From positions 15,001-42,500 of the forward strand of contig JABUQX010007579.1 in NCBI GenBank assembly GCA_015478945.1: DNA of 27,500 nucleotides. Direction: 5' to 3'. This document shows positions 1-9,870 of the stretch, one piece after another. The translations under genes were made by a program, and so were the position numbers. The notes below the pieces were generated by a model. It worked only from the letters and a program-made list of their open reading frames with translations. It had not been told where the DNA came from and ran no database searches. Every line of letters begins with the position of its first letter. Positions within the stretch are counted from its first letter, which is position 1. The stretch is from Trachelipus rathkii (lineage: Eukaryota; Arthropoda; Malacostraca; Isopoda; Trachelipodidae).

Positions 1-396
1 ATAGGGTAGAGGTAGCTCTACCCATATTTTTGAGTCTTTGATAAAATAAGATTAAATTTTCAGGCTGGCAAAATTATTACACTTTATTTGAAAGTGAAAA
101 AAGAAACTGATTATAAAATATTAAAGTAAAACACGCATGCGCAATAGCGATTATAATAACTAAATTCATTTGGAAATTTGCCTTGCTACTATGTTCATAA
201 GAGTAAAATTTTAAGCTATGGGCGTACGTGGATTTTTCATTATTCTGAATAGATATATGGGCAGGCCAGATCATTATTACCTTTCGTTGAACGAAAATAT
301 ACGAGAGATCAGAGAACGAACTTTTCGGCTCAGGGAAACGTATGCAGAAATTTGGAAAAAAAAGAATTTTGAATACTTCTCTCTCTCTCTGTCTTC
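1..396. other. AT-rich unique sequence, no gene recognised
   Basis: No coding homology is recognisable on either strand. A perfect 8-bp inverted repeat (GGGTAGAG, GTAG loop, CTCTACCC) lies at 4-23. The short open frames (65 aa minus, 73 aa plus) are compositionally AT-driven and show no domain. A short CT run at about 378-391 leads into the TA array. Confidence 0.6.
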
Positions 397-454
397 TATT
401 ATATTATATAATATATTATATATAATATATATTATATAATATATTATTAATATA

Positions 455-518
<64 letters not shown>

Positions 519-532
519 TATTAATATATTCA
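397..532. repeat. (TA)n microsatellite
   Basis: Almost pure alternating T/A with scattered ATTA or TAAT interruptions. It is preceded directly by a CT-dinucleotide run. Confidence 0.95.
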
Positions 533-575
533 TACTCATCCTACCAAGTATAACTTAAGGTATCGCCACTGTAAT

Positions 576-760
576 ACTCCACCAGACTGCGGAGCGGAGA
601 CGGGAGCTGGATGCCGTATGATTTGTAGGGTTTTGAGTGGAGCCGGAAGCTGGAGCCGGAAACGAATTTTTTGGGTGGAGTGGAGAGGAGTCGAATTATT
701 TTTGGGTGGAGCAGGAGTCGGAGAAGTTAAGAAGGGAAGTTCCGACTCCGGTAACACAAA
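576..760. repeat. GGAGTC/GGAGCC hexamer-type degenerate repeat
   Basis: GC-richer block with repeated GGAGCCGGA, GGAGTCGGAG and GGGTGGAG words in an otherwise AT-rich stretch, ending near the mirrored word GACTCCGG. Similar short G-rich hexamer reiterations sit just inside the ends of some hAT-type DNA transposons, and three other blocks of this style occur in this window. No partner block, terminal inverted repeat or target duplication is visible here, so the hAT link is only inference. The 60-73 aa open frames on both strands across it are by-products of the repeat. Confidence 0.5.
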
Positions 761-999
761 TATCTTACCTTACGAAGAAATCAGAGAAATTTGGCTGTAG
801 GAAATTTTTTTAGAGAATTCAGGATCTAATTAATGCTTTCGAAAATAAAGAAGAAATTTTAGAATGACATGAAATATTCATGTAAATAAGGAAAGAATTT
901 TAACGAAACAAATTTCTGTCAGCTATTATGTTGTCACAGTTCAAAATCTTTCTCAGAACTGAAGGTCTAATATTAAAAGTTAGGAATTCTCTTTGGGAA
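761..999. other. unrecognised AT-rich sequence
   Basis: No domain, repeat or RNA gene is recognisable. The 5' end of the following LINE remnant may begin somewhere in the last part of this stretch, but the coding signal only becomes clear at about 1040. Confidence 0.4.
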
Positions 1000-3110
1000 C
1001 TAGGACTTAAAATGAATAACACTGTCCCTTCTCTGAAATCACCATTCTTGGTGATTTTAATGTTCGCTACTACCAATATCTTTCCTCAATTTCTCAAGAC
1101 ACAGCTAATGAACTTGCCTACCCCTTTTCTATCTAGAAAAAACTAAGCCTAGCAAACCTTGGTTTAACTCTGATTGTTCTCGTGTTTTTTACTATTGGCT
1201 TCCTTCAAGAATAATCGTCGTCTTCGAACTCCAGAAGCTCACACAATTTATATTTCATCCCGGAATCGTGCAAAATTTATTCTTAGTAGCACTAAAAATC
1301 TCTTTCCTCCGTAGAAAATGAAATAATCTTTCTGGCTCCCCTTACTCCCGCCACTTCTGGTATTTCTGGCTTCCTCCTCTTCTTTCCTTAATATAGTATC
1401 TTTCATCGTTCAAACCTTTGCCTCTAATTCCACCTTGGATGATTCTGGTGTTATTCCTCCTTCTCCATCTCCCTTTACTCATTATAACTAACATTGCAAT
1501 TTCTTCTAAAGACGTTATTTCTGCTCTCTCTGTGCTTAGCACTATGAAGGCTTACGGTCCTGATGGTGTTCTCCTGTGGTTCCTAAAATTTGTGCATCCA
1601 AGCTTGCACCCTGCCTTGTTTAACTATTTCGCCTTTTTCAATCTATTTCGACCTTAACTTCCTGCTGGAAATGGAGCTCTTATACAGCTTGTGCCGAAAA
1701 AAATTCGACCCCTCTCAACCATCAGTCTATTTTATACAGCTTTGCCCCCCCCCCAAAAATGGGAACCCCTCTCAACCATCAAACTATCGTCCTATCGCTC
1801 TAACCTCCACTCTTTCTAAAGTTTTCGAATCTATCAATTACAAGAAAATTTGGGAATCATCTAATTCTTCAAATTTTTTTTTATCCCTCTTGAAATCTAG
1901 TTGGTTTCGTAAGAAACGTTCTTACTGCTATCTTCTTTCTATTCCTCTGTCTGGTCCTGCCTAGACATATTGAAAGTTCTTTGGTAGAGTCTGGCACAAT
2001 GCTTTAATTTCTAAGTTTCCCCCTTTCTTACCTATCCTCTCTGTGACCTTATTTCTGATTTACACTCCTGCCAATCTAAAGCAGCAATTGTAGACGGCCA
2101 CCGTTCATCCCTTAAACCTATAAATAGTGATGCTTTTTAGGATTTTATTCTACCTCAACTCTTTTCCTACTTTTCAATAATGAACTTCTCTCTAGCTACT
2201 TAAACTCTATTCATCATGCGATGACTCACTTCATACTTATATCATTTTGGAAAGACGTCCAACCCACAGCAAGTAGCTCAAGTATGGACCCGTTTGGGTA
2301 CTAACCTCAAAATTTACCGAGTTCTATTGGGGGGAGAACAGGTTGTCTTCAATGTATCCTCTGATGCACAATTTCAATCTCTCTCTCTCTCTCTCTCTTG
2401 GAAGGATCACATTATATCTCTTTCTAAACAAGCTTCTAAGAGGCTGGGTGTTCTGAGGCGACTTCGGAATTTCTTCACTCTACACCAGTTGCTTTCTCTT
2501 TATGGAGGTGTCGTACGCCCCTGTATGGAGTATGTCTTACCCATTTGAGGTGGTATCATTCCCACAGTTCTTAAAAAGGATAAATCTCCCATTTCAGGAG
2601 GCTCGAGCTGATGGGGGACAGAGGGGGGGACGTTTCATACCCCAGAGGGGAGGATCGGAGGAACCCCCGTGACACCCAACTCCCTAAAAAGGTAGAGGTC
2701 TAGGGCTTTTCGTCCAATCAGCTCTAATGCTCACACTACCTCCTTCCAGTTTCTTTCTGCCCACCGAATTGTTGGTTGTGTCACTTTCTTAATACCACAT
2801 CTATTACAGCGGACACTGCTTTTCTCAACTCTCTACTCGCATACTTGTTCCATTGAGAAGAACATTGTTGGACAAGTCTCTCAATATAGTCGAATCCTCT
2901 CTCTGTCTAGCTTTCTGACTCCATACTTAACCGCTATGCTCAATCTTAAATGTACTCCCTGGTAAAGTCTAGACCACATTTCCTTTATCCATTTTCCCAA
3001 TCTTTCAAATGTTGTGTATCGGGGCATGTCGTCCTTGGAATTGGACTATGGATTCGGAATTTCCCATAACTAGGTTGGAATTTGGAAGGCATTCGGCTCT
3101 TTCCCACCAG
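1000..3110 (+). mobile_element. Jockey/CR1-like LINE remnant, copy 1
   Basis: Non-LTR retrotransposon whose protein combined an APE-type endonuclease and a reverse transcriptase. Pieces in order, in shifting frames: endonuclease ILGDFNVR at about 1048; the linker motif PWFNSDCS at about 1160; the RT finger KAYGPDG at about 1548; PSNYRPIALTSTLSKVFE at about 1775; a damaged YADD region near 2219; and the thumb/C-terminal stretch SKQASKRLGVLRRLRNFF at about 2421, followed by VVRPCMEY at about 2508. Between the GDFN and PWFN motifs roughly 120 residues expected for the family are missing, so there is an internal deletion. Stops and frameshifts are throughout. A GC-rich insertion lies at 2573-2692, and a CT run at 2382-2398 lies inside the coding part. 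The 5' boundary is fuzzy, and the 3' end runs into a TA array at about 3111. It is related to copies 2-4 but belongs to a different subfamily. Confidence 0.85.
2573..2692. other. GC-rich insertion inside LINE copy 1
   Basis: The LINE coding trace reads up to the AAAAAGG at 2573-2579 and resumes after a second AAAAAGG at 2686-2692. The sequence between is rich in G and C runs (GGGGGACAGAGGGGGGACG, AACCCCCGTGACACCC), quite unlike the flanks. It could be an insertion flanked by a 7-bp duplication, or a local rearrangement. I recognise no known element in it. Confidence 0.45.
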
Positions 3111-3111
3111 G

Positions 3112-3207
<96 letters not shown>

Positions 3208-3457
3208 TATTATATATATAATATATAGTGTATATATATATATATATATATTATATTATATATATATATTAGTAGTATATATATATATATATATATTATA
3301 ATATATATATATTATATATTATATATATATATATATTATATATATTTATATATATATATTATTATTTTATATAATAATATATAATATATATATATATATA
3401 TAATATATATAGTATATATATATATATTATATATATATAATATATATATATATAGTA

Positions 3458-3498
<41 letters not shown>

Positions 3499-3510
3499 TA
3501 TATTTATATT
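3111..3510. repeat. (TA)n microsatellite, about 400 bp
   Basis: Near-continuous TA dinucleotides with short TATTA or TAATA interruptions. It starts exactly where the LINE copy 1 trace stops and ends at the GATGCGG-type block. Confidence 0.97.
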
Positions 3511-3660
3511 TAGGTGGGACTGGATGTCAAAATTTGGATGAGTTTGCGGATCGCGGATGGCGGATCTTAACAAAAGGGATGAGATGCGATGCGGATCTTA
3601 AAGTAGATGAGGATGCGGATGCCGGGCATGGCGGATGTTTTACTCTTTGAGTTTGAATAA
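3511..3660. mobile_element. GATGCGG-type block, candidate hAT-like left end
   Basis: Starts TAGGTGGGACTGGATGTC immediately after a TA array, then carries degenerate GCGGATGGCGGAT and GATGCGATGCGGAT reiterations. A start of the form TAGG-TGGG plus subterminal hexamers is typical of hAT-type ends. A matching block on the same strand lies at 6521-6640. No target duplication connects the two, so the element identity is tentative. Confidence 0.4.
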
Positions 3661-3693
3661 AAATTATATATATATATAATATAGTATATATAT

Positions 3694-3766
<73 letters not shown>
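3661..3766. repeat. (TA)n microsatellite
   Basis: TA array filling the gap between the GATGCGG block and the 3' end of LINE copy 2. It takes the place where a poly(A) tail would be expected for that minus-strand LINE. Confidence 0.95.
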
Positions 3767-3767
<1 letters not shown>

Positions 3768-3841
3768 CGAGCTGTCACCTGACCCTCTACAGCGCGCAGA
3801 GCCTATTCAAGAGAAGGGTGTTGCACGCTAAATTTCATCCG

Positions 3842-4228
3842 CTATAGCGGCAAATTCACGCAGATAGCACAGGACGCATCCAGGCTTTTAAAAGTTGAAG
3901 GGAGATTAAATTCAGCAGGAAACACAGAAGATGGAAGAGGATTCCACAAAACAGAAGTGGCAGAAAAGAAGGAAGCACCGCAGTGAACAAGCCTGGAGTT
4001 ACCAATATCTACACAAAACTCGTGCGCAGACACAGCACCCCTTGTGCTACGAGGGCGTCGTAAAGGTGGTGATACGCGAGTGGTAAGTTCCCTCGAACAC
4101 CTGACGCTGCGGTACCTATAGAAAAGAGATAAAGTACCAACATCGCGACGCAAAGATAGAGGGTCAAGTGAACTGGAAAGTACAGAACAGTTTATAAGCC
4201 TTTTGGCTTTTGACTCGACCTTTTTCAA
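3842..4228 (-). pseudogene. LINE copy 2, C-terminal domain segment
   Basis: A 128-aa open segment. It contains AKRLINCSVLSSSLDPLSLR, RRDVGTLSLFYRYR and RPRSTRGAVSAHEF, ending in a WNPLPSSVFP motif. This is the conserved region after the RT thumb in Jockey/CR1-type LINE proteins, where WNSLP is usual. It overlaps the preceding RT segment in another frame, so a frameshift separates it from the rest. Confidence 0.8.
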
Positions 4229-4745
4229 AAGCCGGGTGAAACCAGAGTTCCTCCCAGATATGAGAACAGTACTCCATACAAGGGTGGATGAGACCCTTGT
4301 GTAGCTTTCTTTGAGGCCACCCTAGCAACCGTTGCGATGTGAGGTTTCCAAGACATTTTTTGCTTATGTTAAGGCGAAGGATGCTTATATTGTCAACAGG
4401 AGAGGCGAGAAAACCGTCGAAAGATATAGGAAAGATAGAAGGTGTTTTAGAGAGGGAGATTTGTAGAAGTTGAGTTTTTAAAGAATTGAATTTCACAAGG
4501 TTGAGACGACCAAAATCGGAAATTCTATCCAGATCAGCGAGAATAGAATAGGAAAGGTTAAAACGAGAGGCAATTCTAGAAGTAAAAGAAGGAGCAGAAT
4601 TGAGATGAGTTGAAGAGTGAATGGTCGAGTCATCGGCATATAAGTGGATAGAGTTAGATGTGCAGATGAGAAGATCAAGAAGACCATTAATGAAAAGTAA
4701 GAATAAAGTAGGAAGAATGGAGAGCGGAACCTTGAAAACAGCCAC
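4164..4745 (-). pseudogene. LINE copy 2, RT palm to thumb segment
   Basis: A 193-aa open segment covering the catalytic palm. It has SIHLYADDSTIHSSTHLNSA with an intact YADD (4629-4640), then FNSLKTQLLQISLSKTPS, FPISFDGF and VDNISILRLNIS, with KGLIHPCMEYCSHIWEE near the end. YADD holds two of the three catalytic aspartates of reverse transcriptases. The segment lost its natural start to a frameshift upstream, so the Met at its beginning is not a real start. Confidence 0.85.
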
Positions 4746-4911
4746 TTATGAAGAAACAACGAAGTCGCTCCATCAACCACAGCCGATATTGTAGTGACTT
4801 GAAACGAAAGCTAGCCAAAAGTAAGCAAAGAGATGGTGGAAACCCAAAGGAGGGGAACTTGGAGAGCAGTGACGCTTGCCATACCCGGTCAAATGCATTG
4901 GATATGTACAA
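4687..4911 (-). pseudogene. LINE copy 2, RT motif A segment
   Basis: A 74-aa segment beginning in ISNAFDRVWQASLLSKFPS, the motif A neighbourhood of the RT. The family pattern is DISKAFDRVWH; an extra T in the codons just upstream shifts the first catalytic Asp out of frame. It overlaps the palm segment, giving two frames of one damaged gene. Confidence 0.8.
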
Positions 4912-5356
4912 GCGCCCACCACCGCAAGTCTCCCGTAGTTATCCTGAGGGCGGAACGCATAAATTGGTTAAAAAGGAAAAAGTATATGCGCAGTTTAGCC
5001 TTCGAACAGTTATTCCGAAAGCCGTACTGGCGATCGAAAAGAGAATGAGATTCCAGATGGTACAAGAAGTAGTGAGAGTTAAGAAGGGTTTTCAAAGATC
5101 TTAGATAGAATACAAGTGAACAGAGGCTTAGGGCAAGAATAGTTTTAAAGAACAAGGAATGCAGAGAGGCTTTTTTTTTCGGGGAAAAAAATAGGTTTGG
5201 AAACCTGTGCTTGCTTTCAAACAACTTAAGGGGAAAGTGCTTAAAGCTATTGAAGACATAAAATGGGACATAATAGTTGACGAGGGGCGGGGTTGCGTAC
5301 GGTAAAAGCACAAATTCGCTCCAAAAACTCGGAGGACGGAAATGCCATCGGGCCAA
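4889..5356 (-). pseudogene. LINE copy 2, RT finger segment
   Basis: A 155-aa open segment over the RT fingers. It contains LKTLLNSHYFLYHLESHSLF followed by DRQYGFR, the block before motif A. In the middle the frame drifts into non-conserved sequence through small indels near the T-run at about 5169. A second frame (5128-5397) carries the PDGI finger motif, showing at least one frameshift between them. Confidence 0.75.
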
Positions 5357-5743
5357 AAAACTCGCGCTTTTCCTAAACGTTCATTAAGGAATCTCATGGA
5401 AGCTCAAAATCACAAGAAATCACAAATGTAATGCTCGGCAAAAGACGTAGACATCTGAAAGAGGAGAAGCGAAGGGAGAGGAAGGGATGCCAGAATCGTC
5501 GGGTTGAGTTAGAGGAAAATAGGAGCCGAAGCAGAAATTGGCCTTTTCAGGTTGAAGAGTTAGCACACGAGGAGCTAATCAGCGATTCCGGAATAGAGGA
5601 GGGAAGGATGATTTTCAGAAGTTGTTAGAGATGTTTTTGGCAAGAGCCCAAAGATTTGTCAGTAGAAGGATCAAGGAGGGTTAGAGCACTTTCGTTCGAT
5701 GAAAGCCCGCTTTGCTTTGCTCGTCGAAGAGTATATCCATGCA

Positions 5744-6380
5744 AAACGATTTATAATTATAATATATTATATATATATATATATAATATAATAATTATAT
5801 TTATACATGATATAAGTTATATATATAGTATATATGATTATATATTATATATTGATATATATATATTACATATACGGTATATACTATATATATTATTATT
5901 ATTATAATATTATGATAATTATATATCTGATATATATTATTTTATATATCTATATATATATATATATATTTATATATTTATTATTATATATACTATATAT
6001 ATTATGTATATATATAATATATATATATATATATATTATAGTATATATATATATATAATACATATTTATATATATATTATATATATATATATATAAATAT
6101 ATTATATTATTAGATTATATATTTAACGTTTGCTTTAATTATTTATAATACTTTATATACTTATAATTAGTGTAGTAGTAGTATAGTAGTATGATATATA
6201 TTATATAGGTATTATATATATATATATTATATATATATATCTATATATATATATATAAAGTATATATATATATAATAGTAATATATATATATATAAGATT
6301 ATAGTTATATATATATATATCATATATATATATATATATTATATGTATATATATATTATTATAATATATAATATATGGAG
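5744..6380. repeat. (TA)n and TA-rich array
   Basis: Two long TA arrays (about 5755-6115 and 6181-6376) separated by about 65 bp of AT-rich sequence with GTAGTAGTA. The long open frames rich in Ile and Tyr here are microsatellite translations, not genes. Confidence 0.95.
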
Positions 6381-6520
6381 TTATATAATTAACAGATATC
6401 GAAATTCAAAATTACAATTATTCCATAAACTCTCATGATAAAGATGCCAAATAATATTATTTATTCTCTCTATGTGCTATAATTAATGTATGTATAGAAT
6501 CATCTTATATAACATCCTCA

Positions 6521-6640
6521 TGTTCAAAGAGGGATGCGATGCGGATGCGGATGTGCCGTTAGGGAGGATGCGGATGCGGATGTCAATTTATGTGCGGATG
6601 TTCCGCAAATGCGGTTGCGGATGTCGGTATGTCATGCCTA
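6521..6640. mobile_element. GATGCGG-type block, candidate hAT-like right end
   Basis: Reiterated GATGCGGATGCGGATG words on the plus strand, ending ATGTCATGCCTA at 6640. Its reverse complement begins TAGGCATGAC, loosely matching the TAGGTGGGAC start of the block at 3511. The TIR match is weak, and the 8 bp on either side of the putative pair (TTTATATT and ATCTATTA) differ. It may be the right end of the same element or an independent relic. Confidence 0.35.
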
Positions 6641-6654
6641 ATCTATTATCTCTA

Positions 6655-6878
6655 AATAAAATATATAATATATGATTCTAACCAATAATTTTATAATAAT
6701 ATTTATTATTTTATATATATTATAATATATATATATTATTTTATATTCTTTTTATTAATTATATAATTTTTTATGTATATATATACTAGTATATATATAT
6801 ATGGGATAGTATATTATATTATATCTATAAGTATATTATAATTAATATATATATATATATAGGCTAGATAATATTTAT

Positions 6879-6920
<42 letters not shown>

Positions 6921-7070
6921 TATCTTTATTTGATATTATATATATAATTATATATATATATATAAGAACCACAATAGTATATATATAATATATATATAAT
7001 AGTATAGTAGTATATAGTATATATATATATATTATATATGTATATATAGTATATAATATATATAATAATT
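6655..7070. repeat. (TA)n and TA-rich array
   Basis: TA dinucleotide arrays with ATTATTTTATA interruptions (6655-6880) and longer pure stretches (6881-7070). Confidence 0.93.
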
Positions 7071-7740
7071 TGATTTCAGGGATTGAGTCCATTCGTATGC
7101 GAAGTTGATGATGATTGCAATCCTCGAGGTCGAATTCCTTGCAGAGATGTTCCACGTAATCGAACTTTCCCACACCCAAAATATTGTAAACTAGGAGCTT
7201 AGGTCGCTTATTACCGGATCAGAATAGACTGTTGGTGAGGTGACATTTTGAACGACTGCAACTCTTGTTTTTTTCCTTTTACAGCTAATTAATTGCTTTT
7301 TGCTATTAATCCGGTAATGATTTGGCGACGCTATGTTGAGATTACGAACAGATTTACCATAATGTGGAAAGACTGTAACTGTCATAGCAGCCGCCTTTTC
7401 TAGGCTACTATGTATGTGATCCGCGTGAGGCGCAGAGAGTGTTTCCTAGAGCTAGTCGGTCAGGATGATAGGGATTGATAGTACATGCTGGGCGTAGATA
7501 CAGCATTTTATATGATAAATCTTGAATGGTCTAAATATGATAAATGGAGACACAAGTGTGTTCAGACAGGAAAAATTGAGTGCGAAGGTATGCCAGTGGG
7601 ATATAGTAAGAAAGTATAGATAGCTGTGTCCTGGATTGATCGTTTAAGGTCGTGTCCCGGAATTTGACTTACTAAAAGGAGAGTTGCTCTTTTAGTAATT
7701 GACGTATTCTGGGCAGGTGGGGTAGAGGACTGTCGGCTCG
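7071..7740. other. unrecognised unique sequence of mixed composition
   Basis: GC content is clearly higher than the flanks. On the minus strand, from about 7190 down to the TA array, there is a short open segment reading GVGKFDYVEHLCKEF and then DLEDCNHHQLRIRMDSIPE. Its codons look protein-like, but I cannot place it in a family; it may be a transposon or exon fragment. Further along are two GTGTCC(T/C)GGA words (7626 and 7653) and a hairpin (7670-7697). No complete gene is visible. Confidence 0.4.
7670..7697. other. short inverted repeat (hairpin)
   Basis: TACTAAAAGGAG (7670-7681) pairs with CTCTTTTAGTA (7687-7697), with one bulged base and a 5-nt loop. Nothing nearby suggests a function. 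Confidence 0.6.
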
Positions 7741-8385
7741 GGTGTCTTTAATCGATACTGTAATAGGTACGTTCGGAAACGGTGATCGTGTGATTGCAGA
7801 ATTGCAATAATTGGCGATAGTCATTATAATAACAAGTCATAATAATAAAATAAAATAATAATGATAATAAAAAAATAGATAATAATATATAATGAGATAT
7901 TAATAGTAATGAATAATAAGATGGTAACAATCAATATCAATTGGAATAATGTAGATGCAAGTAGAATAATATTGATTTAATGTATTATTTATTATTATTT
8001 ATTTATTATTATTATATTAGATTAGGATTATTATTATTATTATTAAATTCGATATAGATTAATTATATTGATTATTTTATTATTTGATTAGTATATAATT
8101 ATTTATCTAATTATATTTTTTGATTATTTTATATAGTCGCTGTGTCCCCGAATTGTAGCGTCTGCTGGGGGAGATTAGGGTGCACAGTGGGCTAGTGATC
8201 TATTAGTATCATCAGTACCGCATTTATAATCTTTTATTATCTCTGTTTATTAGTTCTTATTGACATTTTATATTTATACTTTGCATCGCCCTCTGAAAGC
8301 ATTTGAAGAAGCGAGAATAAAACGTTTTTGGCTTTAGTTATAATATAGTAGACGCTAAACAATTTTTTTTAGTTTTTTTTGAATT
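7741..8385. other. AT-rich sequence with ATT/TAA tracts, no gene
   Basis: Contains irregular ATT and TAA reiterations (about 7840-8130) and an isolated GC-richer patch at about 8135-8205 with a CGCTGTGTCCCCGAATT word similar to two words near 7626-7665. No open frame with domain content is seen. Confidence 0.5.
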
Positions 8386-8386
8386 A

Positions 8387-8445
<59 letters not shown>

Positions 8446-8479
8446 TAATTATATATATCTATATACTATATATATTATA

Positions 8480-8511
<32 letters not shown>

Positions 8512-8868
8512 TGGAGTTATTTATATTTCTATATATATAATAAATATTATACTATATATATAATATATAGTATATTATATATAAAAATAATATATACTAT
8601 ATATATATATATTTATATATATATATAGTATATATATTGTGTGTGTATATCTATTATATATATATTATATTATCTATATAATTATATATTATATATATAT
8701 TATTATATATATATATATATATTATATATATATATATATAAATATATATGTGTGTAATATGTATATATATATATATATAATATATTATAGTATCTCTATA
8801 TATTAATATATATATAATATAGTGTTGTATATATATATATATCATAATATATATATATATATAATATT
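8386..8868. repeat. (TA)n microsatellite
   Basis: Long TA array with several TATTATA and TAGTATA interruptions and a short GTGTGTGT patch at about 8639-8646. Confidence 0.95.
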
Positions 8869-9077
8869 AAACACAACTCTGCTTTAGGATGAACAGATTG
8901 AGAAAATTTCCCTTCCAAATTGGAAATAAAAGTTAAAAAATTAAGCGTTCGTTTTCTTATCTTTTCCTAAATAATTTAATTTATGTAGTATTGAAAATTA
9001 TAATAAATTTATGAATGGAATTTTGTAACTTTGGCTATTATTATCGATTATAATTTATGATTATTTAATGCTTCTTG

Positions 9078-9131
9078 CATATATTAGTATATATATATAT
9101 ATATATATCATATATATATATGTTAGTATAG

Positions 9132-9162
<31 letters not shown>

Positions 9163-9256
9163 ATATATATATATATTATATATAGTTTATATATTACATA
9201 TATATCGTATATATATGGATATATGTATTTAATATAGTATATATATATATAATATA

Positions 9257-9313
<57 letters not shown>

Positions 9314-9439
9314 TTATATATTATTTATTATATTATATATATATTTATAGATATATATAAATATGTATATATAATAATAATGACTTAATTATATATATAT
9401 AATATTTATATATATGTAATAGTGATTTAATATATATAT
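9078..9439. repeat. (TA)n microsatellite
   Basis: TA array running directly up to the CAGGGTTGGGG block at 9440. The sequence before it (8869-9077) is AT-rich and shows nothing recognisable. Confidence 0.95.
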
Positions 9440-9640
9440 CAGGGTTGGGGTCAGTACAATGTTTTTTTCAAGTAACATTTAAGTACAAGTAAAAGTAGCT
9501 GGCGGAGGCGTAGAATTGTTCAGTACAGTTACAGGAGTAAGTACTCTAGACTTTGTTTCAAAGTACAGTAATAGTAGCACCAGTACATGGGTATCAAGTT
9601 AAAGTAAAGTACAAAGTACTTTTTAATGAAAACTTTGCCT
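9440..9640. mobile_element. AAGTAC-type block, candidate hAT-like left terminus
   Basis: Begins CAGGGTTGGGGTCAGTAC immediately after a TA array and is dense in AAGTAC, CAGTAC and AAGTAA words. A CAGGG start followed by AAGTAC-type subterminal reiterations is a common form of hAT transposon ends. A second AAGTAC-rich block ends at 14411 and shares the inner word CAAGTAAC when reversed. Target duplication cannot be judged, because both flanks are TA microsatellite (ATATATAT on each side). Confidence 0.5.
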
Positions 9641-9770
9641 ATATTATATATATAATAATATATATTATTATATATAATATATATATATATCATATATAAG
9701 TATATATTTATATATGATATATATATATATATATAAAATTTTATATTAATCTATATATTTAGTATATATC
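9641..9770. repeat. (TA)n microsatellite
   Basis: TA array between the AAGTAC block and the 3' end region of the minus-strand RTE-like LINE. Confidence 0.9.
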
Positions 9771-9792
9771 TAATCAATCATTCATACCCCAG

Positions 9793-9870
9793 CCACTCCG
9801 GCCTTTTGGGACGTTGAATGATAAGTGGTTGAGTGCTCATATAACTTATCGTTCCAAAAGACTGCGGAGG
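9793..9870. repeat. imperfect hairpin at the LINE 3' end
   Basis: CTCCGGCCTTTTGGGACG with ATGATAAGT on the left pairs with ACTTATCGTTCCAAAAG and then CTGCGGAGG on the right, around a loop of about 20 nt. The stem has small bulges. It lies at the 3' extremity of the minus-strand RTE-like copy and is absent as a hairpin from the plus-strand copy at about 13900. Confidence 0.6.

Larger units (their letters stand above)
3767..5743 (-). mobile_element. Jockey/CR1-like LINE, copy 2 (5'-truncated)
   Basis: Same family as copies 3 and 4: the 3' region matches the ends of those copies base by base over long stretches. It retains the end of the endonuclease-RT linker, the full RT region and the C-terminal domain, but lacks the endonuclease. 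Key points on the minus strand are the finger motif PDGI at about 5340; HLESHSLFDRQYGF before motif A; motif A AFDRVW at about 4890, with a single inserted T just upstream that breaks the frame; YADDS at 4629-4640; and CMEYCSHIW at about 4265. The protein is split over at least four overlapping open segments. The 3' end stops at a GTAAA that passes directly into (TA)n instead of poly(A). The 5' end stops at the next TA array. Confidence 0.9.

Noticed and set aside
4748..5104. 118-aa basic open frame on the plus strand
   Set aside because: Antisense shadow of LINE copy 2; the minus strand carries the RT motifs at the same place.
3511..6640. Confident call of one hAT element from the two GATGCGG blocks
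   Set aside because: Flanking 8-mers do not match and the TIR agreement is only a few bases, so it is kept as a hypothesis in the findings.
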